Shown one piece after another: positions 36,655 to 45,845 of a DNA stretch of 64,000 nucleotides. A model generated the notes under the pieces. That model searched no databases, was not told the origin of the DNA, and saw nothing but the letters and a program-made list of their open reading frames with translations. The stretch is from Vicinamibacteria bacterium (GTDB lineage: Bacteria; Acidobacteriota; Vicinamibacteria; Fen-336), in the NCBI GenBank assembly GCA_035570235.1, contig DATMML010000042.1:124001-188000 (forward strand), written 5' to 3'. A program made the position numbers and the translations under genes. Positions within the stretch are counted from its first letter, which is position 1. The number at the start of each line of letters is the position of its first letter.

Positions 36655-37431
36655 TTGCACCTCCACCTTCACGTATGGCGGCAGAAGGGCCCGGAGGCCG
36701 AGGGCGGCTTCGTCACCTACGAGGCTCCCGGAATCAGCCCCGATATGTCCTTCCTGGAGATGCTCGACGTCGTCAACGAGCGGCTCATCGACGCAGGCCA
36801 AGAGCCCATTGCCTTCGACCATGACTGCCGGGAAGGCATCTGCGGGACCTGCGGGGTCGTGATCAACGGCGTTCCCCACGGCCCGCGGCCGGCCACCACC
36901 GCCTGCCAGCTCCACATGCGTAGTTTTCAGGACGGGGACACCCTGACCATCGAGCCCTGGCGGGCGGCCGCCTTCCCCGTGATCAAGGACCTGGTGGTCG
37001 ACCGCAGCGCGCTCGACCGCGTCATCCAGGCGGGGGGCTACATCTCCGTGCCCGCGGGCAGCGCCCCCGACGGAAACGACATCCCCGTGCCCAAGGCAGC
37101 CGCCGACTTGGCCATGGACGCCGCCGCCTGCATCGGCTGCGGCGCCTGCGTGGCCGCTTGCCCCAACGCCTCCGCCATGCTCTTCACGGCGGCCAAGGTG
37201 TCGCACCTCGGCCTGCTCCCCCAGGGCCAGCCCGAGCGTTACGCGCGCGCGCGCAAGATGGTGGCGGCCATGGACGAGGCCGGATTCGGTGCCTGCACGA
37301 ACCACGGAGAATGCGAGGCCGCCTGCCCGAAGCAGATCCGCGTGGAGTTCATCGCGCGCCTCAACCGGGACTTCATCCTGGGCTGCCTCAAGGCGCGGGA
37401 GGAGACCCGGAGCCACGGGGGGGCCGGCTAA
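36655..37431 (+). CDS. sdhB: Succinate dehydrogenase iron-sulfur subunit
   Basis: SdhB carries electrons from FAD to the membrane hemes. The N-terminal domain has the 2Fe-2S ligands in [10 protein letters not shown] and a later Cys; the C-terminal part has [14 protein letters not shown] and a second Cys group, [13 protein letters not shown], for the 4Fe-4S and 3Fe-4S clusters. Length is 258 residues, typical of the b558-type enzyme. The start codon is TTG. The following cNMP/GGDEF gene starts 12 bases after its stop. Confidence 0.97.
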   Translation: MHLHLHVWRQKGPEAEGGFVTYEAPGISPDMSFLEMLDVVNERLIDAGQEPIAFDHDCREGICGTCGVVINGVPHGPRPATTACQLHMRSFQDGDTLTIEPWRAAAFPVIKDLVVDRSALDRVIQAGGYISVPAGSAPDGNDIPVPKAAADLAMDAAACIGCGACVAACPNASAMLFTAAKVSHLGLLPQGQPERYARARKMVAAMDEAGFGACTNHGECEAACPKQIRVEFIARLNRDFILGCLKAREETRSHGGAG

Positions 37432-37443
37432 AGGACTTCCGCT

Positions 37444-38487
37444 TTGGACCTCGAGCTAAAGCTGGGCATCGCCCGCAAGACCGAGCTCCTGGCCGCTCTC
37501 CCCGAGCCGGTGCTGCGCGGCCTGCTCGAGGAGAGCCGCGAAGTCGTCCTCGATCCCCATGAGATCCTCTTCGCGGAAGGAACCCCGGGCCGGACCATGT
37601 ACCTGATCCTGGAGGGCGAGCTCGAGGTCTACAAAGGGGACCGGCGCCTCGCGCTCGGCGGACCCGGGCACTACTTCGGGGAGATGGCCCTGATCGACGG
37701 CAAGGCGCGGGCGGCCAGCCTGCGCGCCACCACCCGGACCCTCCTCCTGGAGGTGAGCGCGGAGCAGTTCCAGGAGAAGATCGCCACCAATCCGGCCGCC
37801 CTCCTCATCTTGAGCCGCACCATCTCCGAGCGCTCGCGCAACGACCTCTCGGCCCTGGACTTGAAGTTTCACGAGCTCGAGAGCTACGCGGCCGCGGTGC
37901 AGCAGGCGAACCACGAGCTGGCCGTGATGCGGCAGGAGCTGGAGGAGAGCAACCGCTTGCTCCAGCACCTCTCCACCATCGACACCCTAACCGGCCTCGC
38001 CAACCGGCGGCGCTTCGACGAGGCGATCGGGAGGGAGTGGCGACGGGCCATGCGCGACCGCACCCCCCTCTCCCTGATCTTCTGCGACATCGACTTCTTC
38101 AAGGGCTATAACGACACCTACGGCCATCCCGCCGGAGACGAGAGCCTGCGCCGGGTGGCGCGCTGCGTGGGGGAGATGTTCAGCCGGCCCGCCGACCTGC
38201 CCGCGCGCTTCGGAGGGGAGGAGTTCGTGGTGCTCCTGGCCAACACCGACGCCCCGGGCGCGGTCCATCTCGCGGAGCGGCTGCGGGCCAGCGTGGAGGC
38301 CCTGCGCCTGCCCCACTCCTCCTCGCCCATCGGGCCCCACCTGACCATCAGCCTGGGGGTGGCGGCCACCGTGCCCCCCCTGCGCTCGCTCCCCGCGGAC
38401 TTGATCGCGGTGGCCGACCGCGCGCTCTACCAGGCCAAGCGGGAGGGCCGGAACTGCGTCCGCACCGCGCCCCGCCCGGAGTCCTAA
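37444..38487 (+). CDS. Cyclic-nucleotide-binding diguanylate cyclase
   Basis: The 347-residue protein has an N-terminal cNMP-binding-type (CRP-like) domain at about residues 10-125, with GPGHYFGEMALIDG as the phosphate-binding-cassette region. A short coiled-coil linker at 140-175 and a C-terminal GGDEF domain follow. The active site is GGEEF at residues 257-261, and an inhibitory-site motif RPAD (RxxD) at 248-251 is exactly 5 residues before it, so it should make c-di-GMP and be feedback-inhibited. No HTH is present. The TTG start 12 bases after sdhB suggests the same transcript. Confidence 0.92.
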   Translation: MDLELKLGIARKTELLAALPEPVLRGLLEESREVVLDPHEILFAEGTPGRTMYLILEGELEVYKGDRRLALGGPGHYFGEMALIDGKARAASLRATTRTLLLEVSAEQFQEKIATNPAALLILSRTISERSRNDLSALDLKFHELESYAAAVQQANHELAVMRQELEESNRLLQHLSTIDTLTGLANRRRFDEAIGREWRRAMRDRTPLSLIFCDIDFFKGYNDTYGHPAGDESLRRVARCVGEMFSRPADLPARFGGEEFVVLLANTDAPGAVHLAERLRASVEALRLPHSSSPIGPHLTISLGVAATVPPLRSLPADLIAVADRALYQAKREGRNCVRTAPRPES

Positions 38488-38510
38488 GGGAGCGGAAGCG
38501 TCGCCGCGGT

Positions 38511-39437
38511 CTAGAGCTTCAGGACGTCCACGAGTTCCTTGACCGCGTCCGCGGAGCGGTGGAGCGCCGCCCGTTCGGCCTCCGTGAGCTTGATCTCCCA
38601 GATCTTCTCCACCCCCCGTGCCCCGAGCTGGGCGGGGACACCGACGTAGAGGCCCTTGATCCCGAACTCCCCCTCCAGGTAGCAGCAGCAGGGCAGCACC
38701 TGGTGCTTGTCCTTGAGCACCGCGGCCACCATTTGCGCGGTCGCGGAGGAGGGCGCGTAGTAGGCGGATCCGGTCTTCAGGAGGGAGACGATCTCCGCCC
38801 CCCCCGCGGCGGTGCGCTTCACGATGGCCTCCACCCGCTCGGGCGGCAGCAGCTCGGTGATGGGGATGCCGGAGACGGTGGAATAGCGGGGCAGGGGCAC
38901 CATTGTGTCGCCGTGGCCGCCCAGGACGAAGGCATGGGTGTTCTCGACCGAGACCCCCAGCTCCTGGGCCATGAATGTGCGCATGCGGGCGCTGTCCAGC
39001 ACCCCCGCCATCCCGAAGACCCGGTGCTTGGGGAGGCCGGAGACCTTGTACGCCACCTGGCACATGGCGTCCAGGGGGTTCGAGACCACGATCAGGATGG
39101 CTTGCGGCGAGTGCCGGAGGACGCTCTCCGTGCACTCGCGGACGATCTTGTAGTTGGTGTTGAGCAGGTCGTCCCGGCTCATGCCCGGCTTGCGGGCGAT
39201 GCCGGCCGTGATCACCACCACGTCGGAGCCGGCGGTGTCCTTGTAGTCGTTGGTGCCCACGACCCGGGCGTCGGACCCTTCCACGGGAGTGGCCTCCTGG
39301 ATGTCGAGGCCCTTCCCCTGGGGCATCCCTTCGATGATGTCGATGAGGACCACGTCCGCCAGCTCCCGGTCCGCGATGCGCTGGGCCAGGGTGGCGCCCA
39401 CGTTTCCGCCGCCGACCACGGTGACCTTCCTGTTCAT
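38511..39437 (-). CDS. mdh: Malate dehydrogenase
   Basis: This enzyme is the LDH-like (MDH type 3) NAD-dependent malate dehydrogenase, 308 residues. It has a Rossmann motif [10 protein letters not shown], an aspartate choosing NAD in VVLIDI, the substrate loop [14 protein letters not shown] and the catalytic histidine in [11 protein letters not shown]. The ATG at 39437 with GGAAGGAG upstream is better than the longer open frame to 39509. It is divergent from icd and convergent with the cNMP/GGDEF gene. Confidence 0.97.
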   Translation of the reverse strand: MNRKVTVVGGGNVGATLAQRIADRELADVVLIDIIEGMPQGKGLDIQEATPVEGSDARVVGTNDYKDTAGSDVVVITAGIARKPGMSRDDLLNTNYKIVRECTESVLRHSPQAILIVVSNPLDAMCQVAYKVSGLPKHRVFGMAGVLDSARMRTFMAQELGVSVENTHAFVLGGHGDTMVPLPRYSTVSGIPITELLPPERVEAIVKRTAAGGAEIVSLLKTGSAYYAPSSATAQMVAAVLKDKHQVLPCCCYLEGEFGIKGLYVGVPAQLGARGVEKIWEIKLTEAERAALHRSADAVKELVDVLKL

Positions 39438-39460
39438 GTCAGAGGCTCCTTCCCAGCGCG

Positions 39461-39466
39461 ATTCTA
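39461..39466 (-). promoter_or_regulatory. -10 box of mdh
   Basis: TAGAAT on the minus strand lies 23 bases before the mdh ATG with a good Shine-Dalgarno sequence between, so this transcript is leadered. No clear -35 hexamer is visible. Confidence 0.45.
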
Positions 39467-39521
39467 CCCTCCGCCCCGCCCGCCGCACCAGAGACGGCAT
39501 GCGGCCCAAGAGGCGCTCCGC

Positions 39522-39543
39522 TAGAATGGACCGGCCAAGGAGG
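39522..39543 (+). promoter_or_regulatory. -10 box and ribosome-binding site of icd
   Basis: TAGAAT (39522-39527) is followed by AAGGAGG (39537-39543), 4 bases before the ATG at 39548. The -10 box is the same hexamer as for sdhC and mdh. Confidence 0.5.
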
Positions 39544-39547
39544 CGCG

Positions 39548-40846
39548 ATGCCCTACAAGCTGGTGACGGTGCCGGACGCGGGGGAGAGGATCGCCTTTCG
39601 GGAGGGCCGGCTGCAGGTGCCCCACCAGCCCATCGTGCCCTTCATCGAGGGGGACGGCACCGGCCCCGATATCTGGCGGGCCAGCGTGCGGGTCTTCGAC
39701 GCCGCGGTAGCCAAGGCCTACGCGGGGAAACGCAGGATCCAGTGGATGGAGGTCTTTGCGGGCGAGAAGAGCCAGGAGCGGTTCCAAAGCTGGCTGCCGG
39801 ACGAGACGGTGGAGGCTTTCCGCGAGTTCCTGATCGGGATCAAGGGCCCCCTCACCACCCCCGTGGGGGGCGGCTTCCGCTCCCTGAACGTGGCTCTGCG
39901 GCAGCTGCTCGACCTCTACGTCTGCCTGCGGCCGGTGCGCTGGTTCAAGGGCGTGCCCTCCCCGGTCAAGCATCCCGAGAAGGTGGACATGGTCATCTTC
40001 CGGGAGAACACGGAGGATATCTACGCGGGCATCGAGTTCGAGAGCGGGTCAAAGGAGGCCCAGAAGGTCCTGGCCTTCCTGGAGGAGACGTTCCCCCTCC
40101 TGTATAAGAAGATCCGCTTCCCCGCCACCACCGCCCTCGGGATCAAGCCCGTCTCCCGGGAGGGGACGGAGCGGCTGGTGAAGGCGGCCGTGCGCTACGC
40201 CATCGCCAACCGCCGGAAGAGCGTCACCCTCGTCCACAAGGGCAACATCATGAAGTTTACGGAGGGCGGCTTCCGAAGCTGGGGCTACGCCACCGCCGAG
40301 GAGACCTTCCCCCAGGAGACGTGGAGCTGGGAGCGCACCGCCCGTGTCAAGGAGGAGCAGGGAGCGGCAGCGGCGGCGGCCGCGGAGAAGGCGGCCGCGG
40401 GCCGGGTCATCATCAAAGACGCCATCGCCGACATCACCCTCCAGCAGGTCCTGACCCGCCCCGACGAGTTCGACGTCATCGCCACCCCGAACTTGAACGG
40501 CGACTACCTCTCCGACGCCCTGGCCGCTCAGGTGGGCGGAATCGGCATCGCCCCCGGCGGCAACATCAACTACGAATCCGGTCACGCCGTCTTCGAAGCC
40601 ACCCACGGCACCGCCCCCAAGTACGCGAACCAGGACAAGGTGAACCCCGGCTCGGTCATCCTCTCCGGGGAGATGATGCTCCGCTATATGGGCTGGACGG
40701 AGGCCGCGGACCGCATCGTGCGGGGGATGGACGGGGCCATCGGCAACCGCGCCGTCACTTACGACTTCGCCCGCCTCATGGAGGGCGCGCGCGAGGTCTC
40801 CTGCAGCGGCTTCGCGGACGCGGTCATCGCCCACATGGGGACCTGA
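39548..40846 (+). CDS. icd: Isocitrate dehydrogenase (NADP-type)
   Basis: This enzyme decarboxylates isocitrate to 2-oxoglutarate in the TCA cycle. The 432-residue product matches the bacterial dimeric type: [11 protein letters not shown] near residue 33, [12 protein letters not shown] with the substrate-site Ser, and [15 protein letters not shown] 14-residue Ala-rich stretch (bases 40361-40402) lies between the clasp region and KDAIADI and is unusual. It ends 14 bases before the 3' end of the convergent hemG. Confidence 0.97.
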   Translation: MPYKLVTVPDAGERIAFREGRLQVPHQPIVPFIEGDGTGPDIWRASVRVFDAAVAKAYAGKRRIQWMEVFAGEKSQERFQSWLPDETVEAFREFLIGIKGPLTTPVGGGFRSLNVALRQLLDLYVCLRPVRWFKGVPSPVKHPEKVDMVIFRENTEDIYAGIEFESGSKEAQKVLAFLEETFPLLYKKIRFPATTALGIKPVSREGTERLVKAAVRYAIANRRKSVTLVHKGNIMKFTEGGFRSWGYATAEETFPQETWSWERTARVKEEQGAAAAAAAEKAAAGRVIIKDAIADITLQQVLTRPDEFDVIATPNLNGDYLSDALAAQVGGIGIAPGGNINYESGHAVFEATHGTAPKYANQDKVNPGSVILSGEMMLRYMGWTEAADRIVRGMDGAIGNRAVTYDFARLMEGAREVSCSGFADAVIAHMGT

Positions 40847-40849
40847 CCG

Positions 40850-40875
40850 CTCCCCGGGACCCCTAGTCCGGGGAG
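40850..40875. terminator. Hairpin between convergent icd and hemG
   Basis: CTCCCCGG (40850-40857) and CCGGGGAG (40868-40875) form a perfect 8-bp stem with a 10-base loop, just after the icd stop and over the hemG stop. It lacks a U tract but is well placed as a bidirectional terminator. Confidence 0.45.
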
Positions 40876-42251
40876 AGGCGGCTCAGGATGCGCCCGGCGA
40901 GGGGCCCCGCCTCCGCCACGCAGGAATTGATGGCCACGCCCCGGTAGGCGCAGCCCGCCAGGTAGACTCCGGGATAACGCTCGAGCCGCGCCTCCGCCCG
41001 CGCCAGCCGGTCCAAATGACCCACGGTGTACTGGGGGATCCCGCGCGGGTGCCGGTATATCCGGACGAAGACGGGATCGGCGTCGAGGCCCATGGTGGTC
41101 TTGAGGTCCTTCCGCACGAGGGAGAGGAGGGCGGCGTCGTCGAGGGCGAGCACCTCCTCGTCGTGGGCGCCCCCGATCATGGCCCGCAGGAGAACGCGAC
41201 CGGAGGGGGCGCGCCCGGGGTAGATGCTGGAGTCCCAGAGGACGCCCAGGATCCGCGGGCCTTCTCCTCGGGGGATCAGGAAGCCGAAGCCGTCCAAGGC
41301 GCGCGGCAGGCTCGACTCCAGGTAGCCCAGGCAAGCCACGGCCAGGGGAGCGCTCGGGATCCCGCGGAGGAGGGAAGCGAGCTCCTTGTCCAGCCCCTCG
41401 ACGATGCGGGCGCTCTCCCCCGCGCCCCCCGTGAGGACCACCGCGTCCGCGGCCACCCTCCCGCCCCCGTCCAGTGCGAGCTCGTATCCGCCGCCTGCGG
41501 GCGTGAGGCCGCTCACGAGGACGCCGGTCTGGAGCGCGCCCCCCCGGGCGCGGGCGAGGGCCCGCACCAGGGTTTCCGTCCCTTCCCGAAAGGAGGTGAG
41601 GCGCCCGCGGGGAGCGCCCCCGGGCTCCCTTCTCTTGCCTTTCCCCTTCTTCCACATCTTGGCGAGAAGGGCACGGAGGAGACCGCCGTGGTCGGTCTCC
41701 ATCTGCCACAGGGCCGGAAAGCAGGCCTTGAGAGAGAGACGCCGCGAGTCGCCCCCGAACACTCCCGACACCATGGGGTCGACCAAGACCTCCGCCGCCT
41801 GCCGCCCGAGGCGCCGGGAGGCAAAGGCATGGATCGTCTCATCGCCATCCGGTCGCGGTCGGGCCAGGGGCTCGAGGGCCAGGCGCAGCTTTCCCGACCA
41901 CGACAAAAGGTCGCTCGCGAGGAACGCTCCCGGACCGGGGGGCAGGGGATGGAGCCGGCCCTTCCGGAAGATGTAGCGCCTCCGGGCGCGGTCGTGGCTC
42001 GGGAGAAGCTCGCCCTCCAGGCCCAGTTCCCGGACAAGGTCCAACGTCTCGGGCACGCTGTCCAGGAAGCCGTTCGGTCCCGCCTCCAAGAGATACCCGC
42101 CCGCTATCTCGCTCCGGATGTTCCCTCCCGTCCGGGGGGAACGCTCCAGCACGAGTCCCTCCACGCCGCGGGCGCGGCCGCCCTTCTTGTCGAGGGCCTG
42201 GGCCAGAGCCAGGCCGGCCACGCCGCCCCCCACGATCGCCACCCGTTTCAC
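40863..42251 (-). CDS. hemG: Protoporphyrinogen oxidase (HemG/HemY type)
   Basis: This FAD flavoprotein oxidises protoporphyrinogen IX to protoporphyrin IX using oxygen. The 462-residue product begins with KRVAIVGGGVAGLALA (dinucleotide binding) and has LEAGPNGFLD, DPMVSGVFGGD and the C-terminal YLAGCAYRGVAI, all typical of the oxygen-dependent enzyme (also called HemY). The GTG at 42251 overlaps the hemH stop (GTGA); the open frame continues upstream only as antisense-like sequence. It is the last gene of the heme operon. Confidence 0.94.
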   Translation of the reverse strand: MKRVAIVGGGVAGLALAQALDKKGGRARGVEGLVLERSPRTGGNIRSEIAGGYLLEAGPNGFLDSVPETLDLVRELGLEGELLPSHDRARRRYIFRKGRLHPLPPGPGAFLASDLLSWSGKLRLALEPLARPRPDGDETIHAFASRRLGRQAAEVLVDPMVSGVFGGDSRRLSLKACFPALWQMETDHGGLLRALLAKMWKKGKGKRREPGGAPRGRLTSFREGTETLVRALARARGGALQTGVLVSGLTPAGGGYELALDGGGRVAADAVVLTGGAGESARIVEGLDKELASLLRGIPSAPLAVACLGYLESSLPRALDGFGFLIPRGEGPRILGVLWDSSIYPGRAPSGRVLLRAMIGGAHDEEVLALDDAALLSLVRKDLKTTMGLDADPVFVRIYRHPRGIPQYTVGHLDRLARAEARLERYPGVYLAGCAYRGVAINSCVAEAGPLAGRILSRLSPD

Positions 42252-43258
42252 GGATGCTCCTCGAGGTGCCGCTCCACGAGGCGGGCCAGGGCCTCGATGA
42301 AGAGGGGGTGGGTGCCCAGGGGCTCGCTGCGGCGATAGTCCGTGATTCCCGCCCGCCGGGCCCGGTCCGCGAAGAGGATGTCGATCTCGTAGAGGGTCTC
42401 GATGTGGTCGGAGACGAAGGAGAGAGGGACGACCAGGACCTCCCGGACGCCCTCCTCCCCCAAGAGGTCCAGGATCTGGTCCGTGCCGGGGCCGATCCAC
42501 TTGACGGGCCCGGTCCGGGACTGGTAGCCGAGGAGGTGCCGGTTGCCGAGGGCGAGGCGCGCGAGGACCCCTTCCCGGGTGGCCTCCGTTTCGCGCACGT
42601 AGGGGTCCCCGGCCGCGACGAGCTTTTGGGGCAGGCCGTGGGCGCTGAAGAGGAGCACCACCCCCTCCCGCCTCTCGGCGGGGAAACCCAGGAGCGCCCG
42701 ACGCACGGTGTCCGCGAGCGCGTCGAGGTAGGTCGGATCCGTGGCGTAGGAGGCGATGCCGGTCACCCGGAAGCGGCCCTCCCAACCCGGCCGGGAGAGC
42801 CATCGCTGGAGCTCCCGCTCCGACGAGCCCGTGGTCGCCCTCGAGTAGTGAGGATAGAGGGTGAGGGTCACGACCCTAAGGATCCCCTCCCCGGCCAGGG
42901 CCAAGAGCGCCTCCTCCGTCGTGGGGTGCCAGTAGCGCATGGCGATGACCGTCCGGAATCGCGCGCCCCCGCGGCCGAGGCGGGCCTCCAGGGCTTCGGC
43001 CTGGGCGCGGGTGAAGCGGAGCTGGGGCGAGCCCCCCCCGATGAGCGCGTAGTTCCGCCGCACGAAGGGGCCGCGGGCCTTGGCGATGAGGCGGGCCAGG
43101 AGGGGCTGGAGGGATCTCCCCAGGGGAAGTTCGATGATGTCGCGGTCCGAGAAGAGGTTGACGAGGAAGGGCTCGACGGAGGGGAGGTCCGGCGGTCCTC
43201 CCAGGTTGAAGAGCAGGACGCCGACCGGCCGCGCCGAACCCTCCGCGGCCGGGCCCAT
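42248..43258 (-). CDS. hemH: Ferrochelatase
   Basis: Ferrochelatase inserts ferrous iron into protoporphyrin IX. The 336-residue product has LLFNLGGP at its start, the catalytic histidine in LLFSAHGLP and the Glu-containing motif SFVSDHIETLYEID. No membrane anchor or 2Fe-2S extension is seen. It starts 2 bases after the hemN stop and overlaps hemG by 4 bases. With HemG directly downstream, this is the classical protoporphyrin-dependent branch. Confidence 0.97.
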   Translation of the reverse strand: MGPAAEGSARPVGVLLFNLGGPPDLPSVEPFLVNLFSDRDIIELPLGRSLQPLLARLIAKARGPFVRRNYALIGGGSPQLRFTRAQAEALEARLGRGGARFRTVIAMRYWHPTTEEALLALAGEGILRVVTLTLYPHYSRATTGSSERELQRWLSRPGWEGRFRVTGIASYATDPTYLDALADTVRRALLGFPAERREGVVLLFSAHGLPQKLVAAGDPYVRETEATREGVLARLALGNRHLLGYQSRTGPVKWIGPGTDQILDLLGEEGVREVLVVPLSFVSDHIETLYEIDILFADRARRAGITDYRRSEPLGTHPLFIEALARLVERHLEEHP

Positions 43259-43260
43259 CC

Positions 43261-44700
43261 TCAGATGGTCCGGGAGAAGACGGGCTTGTCAAGGGTCCGC
43301 GCCCGCAAGTAGCGGTCGAAGACCATGCAGAGGTTGCGGACAAAGAGCCGCCCCTTGGGGGTCACGAGCAGGCCCTCCCCCCCCACCTCCAGGAAGCCGT
43401 GGGCCACCGGGCCCGCCCGAAGCTCCGCGAGCTCGGGGGCGAAGTAGCGGTCGAAGTCGATGCCGAAGCGGGCCTCCACCCGGGCCCGCTCCAGGTGAAA
43501 GTTGCACATGAGCTCCGTGATCACGTGGGCGCGGAGCTCATCGTCGGCGTCCAAGAGGTAGCCGCGCTCGATCGGAAACCGCCCTGCCTCGAGGGCCGCG
43601 TAGTAGACGCTGAGCTTCTTGGTGTTCTGGGCGAAGGCCGCACCCACGCGACCGATGGCGGAGACGCCCAAACCGACCATGTCCGCGGCCGGTCGCGTCG
43701 TGTACCCCATGAAGTTCCGGTGCAGCCGTCTCTGCTCGGCCGCCCGCGCCAGCTCGTCCTCGGCGAGCGCGAAGTGATCCATGCCGATCTGCCGGTAGCC
43801 GGCGGCCAGGAAGCGCTCCATGGCCTCGAGAAAGAGCTCGATCTTCAGCTCCCGCGAGGGCAGGTCCTCGGGGCGGATCCGCTTCTGGTTGCCCCGGATC
43901 CAGGGCACGTGGGCGTAGGAGTAGACGGCCACCCGGTCCGGGCGCAGGGCGACCACCGCCTCCACCGAGCGACCGAAGGAGGCTCGGGTCTGGAAGGGGA
44001 GACCGTAGATGAGGTCGACGTTGATGGAGGCGTAGCCGAGCGAGCGGGCCACCTCGAACAGGGCGCGGGTCTCGAGCTCGCTCTGGATGCGGTTGATGGC
44101 CTGCTGCACCTCGGGCGTGAAGTCCTGCACGCCCAGGGAGAGCCGGTTGAAGCCCAACTCGCGGAGCCGCTCGATCTGCTCCCGGCTGGTGACCCGGGGA
44201 TCCACCTCGATCGCGACCTCCGCCCCCGGCTGTACGTCGAAGTGACGCGTCACGGCCTCGTGGAGGGCCGTCATCTGGGGCACCGAGAGGTAGGTCGGCG
44301 TTCCGCCCCCCCAGTGGTACTGCACGACCCGCCGGCGCCCCTTGAGCCGCGCGGCCAGCATCTCGATCTCGCGCTTCAAGTAGCCGAGGTAGTGGGCGGC
44401 CACCTCGCGCCGGCGGGTGATGATGACCATGCACCCGCAGAAGGAGCAGCGCTCCTCGCAGAAGGGCAGGTGGAGATAGAGGGAGAGGGGCTCCTCGGCC
44501 TTCTCCGCGGCCGCGTCGAGCTGCCGTCGGTAGGCGGCTTCGTCGAAGGAGCCTGCGAACTCCACCGCCGTGGGGTAGGAGGTGTAGCGCGGGCCGGGTC
44601 GATCGTACTCGCGCAGAAGGTCCGCGGTCACCGGGACCCCCATGGGGTCGGAGCCGGAAATCCGACCCCGCTCGTCGGGTGAGGTCTTGCCCATCGTCAT
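43261..44700 (-). CDS. hemN: Oxygen-independent coproporphyrinogen III dehydrogenase
   Basis: This radical SAM enzyme converts coproporphyrinogen III to protoporphyrinogen IX without oxygen. The cluster motif is CEERCSFCGC, where the extra Cys after CxxxCxxC is typical of genuine HemN rather than HemW. HWGGGTPTYL and GVQDFTPEVQQAINR are also present. Length is 479 residues. The ATG overlaps the hemE stop (ATGA). Confidence 0.96.
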   Translation of the reverse strand: MTMGKTSPDERGRISGSDPMGVPVTADLLREYDRPGPRYTSYPTAVEFAGSFDEAAYRRQLDAAAEKAEEPLSLYLHLPFCEERCSFCGCMVIITRRREVAAHYLGYLKREIEMLAARLKGRRRVVQYHWGGGTPTYLSVPQMTALHEAVTRHFDVQPGAEVAIEVDPRVTSREQIERLRELGFNRLSLGVQDFTPEVQQAINRIQSELETRALFEVARSLGYASINVDLIYGLPFQTRASFGRSVEAVVALRPDRVAVYSYAHVPWIRGNQKRIRPEDLPSRELKIELFLEAMERFLAAGYRQIGMDHFALAEDELARAAEQRRLHRNFMGYTTRPAADMVGLGVSAIGRVGAAFAQNTKKLSVYYAALEAGRFPIERGYLLDADDELRAHVITELMCNFHLERARVEARFGIDFDRYFAPELAELRAGPVAHGFLEVGGEGLLVTPKGRLFVRNLCMVFDRYLRARTLDKPVFSRTI

Positions 44701-45845
44701 GGCGCGCTCCTCGTGGAAAGCTCGCGCACCGCGTCCACGAGCACCTGCGCGTGGTCGGCCGGGGTCACGGGCAGGATCCCGTGGCCAAGGTTGAAGACAT
44801 GCCCGGGGGAGGAACCGGGGCGCTCGCCCTCCCCGGAACCCTCCTCTTTTGAGCGGGCCTCGCGCAGGATCGCGGCCGTGCGGGCGCGGATCAGGGCGGG
44901 GGGGCCGAGCAGCACCGCGGGATCGAGGTTTCCCTGGAGGGCGATGCCGGGGCCGAGCCTCCGGCGGGCGGCGTCGAGCCCGATGCGCCAGTCGAGGCCG
45001 AGCACGTCGGCCCCTACCTCCGCGCAGCTCTCGAGGAACCCGCCCGTTTCACCCCCGTAGTAGAGGCGGGGCGGGGGCCCGCCCTCCGGGGCCGGCCCGA
45101 GAGAAGCCACCGCCTCAAACACCCGGCGCGCGTAGGGAAGGGCGAAGGTTCGGAAGTCCGCGGGGCTCAGGATCCCGGCCCAGGTATCGAAGAGCATCGC
45201 CGCCTGGGCGCCCGCTTTGACTTGCTCCCCCAGGTAGGAGGCGACCACCGCCGCGCACTTCTCGAGCAGGAGGTGGGCGGTCGCGGGGTCGGAGAAGAGG
45301 AGGCCCTTCCAGGCGGCGAAGGACTTGGACCCGCCCCCTTCCACGAGATAAGCGGCCATGGTGAAGGGAGCCCCCGCGAAGCCGATGAGGGGCACCGCCC
45401 CCCCGAGCTCGCGCCGGATGAGCCGCACGGCGTCCAGGACAAAGGGGGTGGCCTCCTTGGCGTCGGGGGTGCGGAGCGCCACCACGTCCGCGCGCCCCTT
45501 GACCACCCCCAGGATCACGGGGGCGGGCCGGAACTCCACGGGGACGCCCATCCCGGGCAGCGGGATCAGGATGTCCGAGAACAAGATGGCGGCGTCGACG
45601 CCCAGGCGCCGCACGGGCTGAAGCGTCAGCTCGCAGGCCAGCTCGGGCGTGCGGCAGGAAGTCAGGAAGTCGTGCTTCGCGCGCAGGGCCTGGTACTCGG
45701 GGAGGTAGCGCCCCGCCTGGCGCATGATCCACACCGGGGTGCGCTCCACCGCCTCCCGCCGGCAGGCGCGGAGGAAGAGGGGCGCTCGCGAGGGGGTCGA
45801 GCCCGGGCGCGCGGGGGAGGGAGCGGGGACGGTGGCCTCAGGCAA
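44697..45845 (-). CDS. hemE: Uroporphyrinogen decarboxylase
   Basis: HemE removes four carboxyl groups from uroporphyrinogen III. The 382-residue product has the signature [14 protein letters not shown] near residue 40, plus [13 protein letters not shown] and NLGHGILP. The only suitable start is a TTG at 45845, which overlaps the end of hemL by 8 bases. The first 25 residues are Pro-rich and not conserved. Confidence 0.97.
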   Translation of the reverse strand: MPEATVPAPSPARPGSTPSRAPLFLRACRREAVERTPVWIMRQAGRYLPEYQALRAKHDFLTSCRTPELACELTLQPVRRLGVDAAILFSDILIPLPGMGVPVEFRPAPVILGVVKGRADVVALRTPDAKEATPFVLDAVRLIRRELGGAVPLIGFAGAPFTMAAYLVEGGGSKSFAAWKGLLFSDPATAHLLLEKCAAVVASYLGEQVKAGAQAAMLFDTWAGILSPADFRTFALPYARRVFEAVASLGPAPEGGPPPRLYYGGETGGFLESCAEVGADVLGLDWRIGLDAARRRLGPGIALQGNLDPAVLLGPPALIRARTAAILREARSKEEGSGEGERPGSSPGHVFNLGHGILPVTPADHAQVLVDAVRELSTRSAP

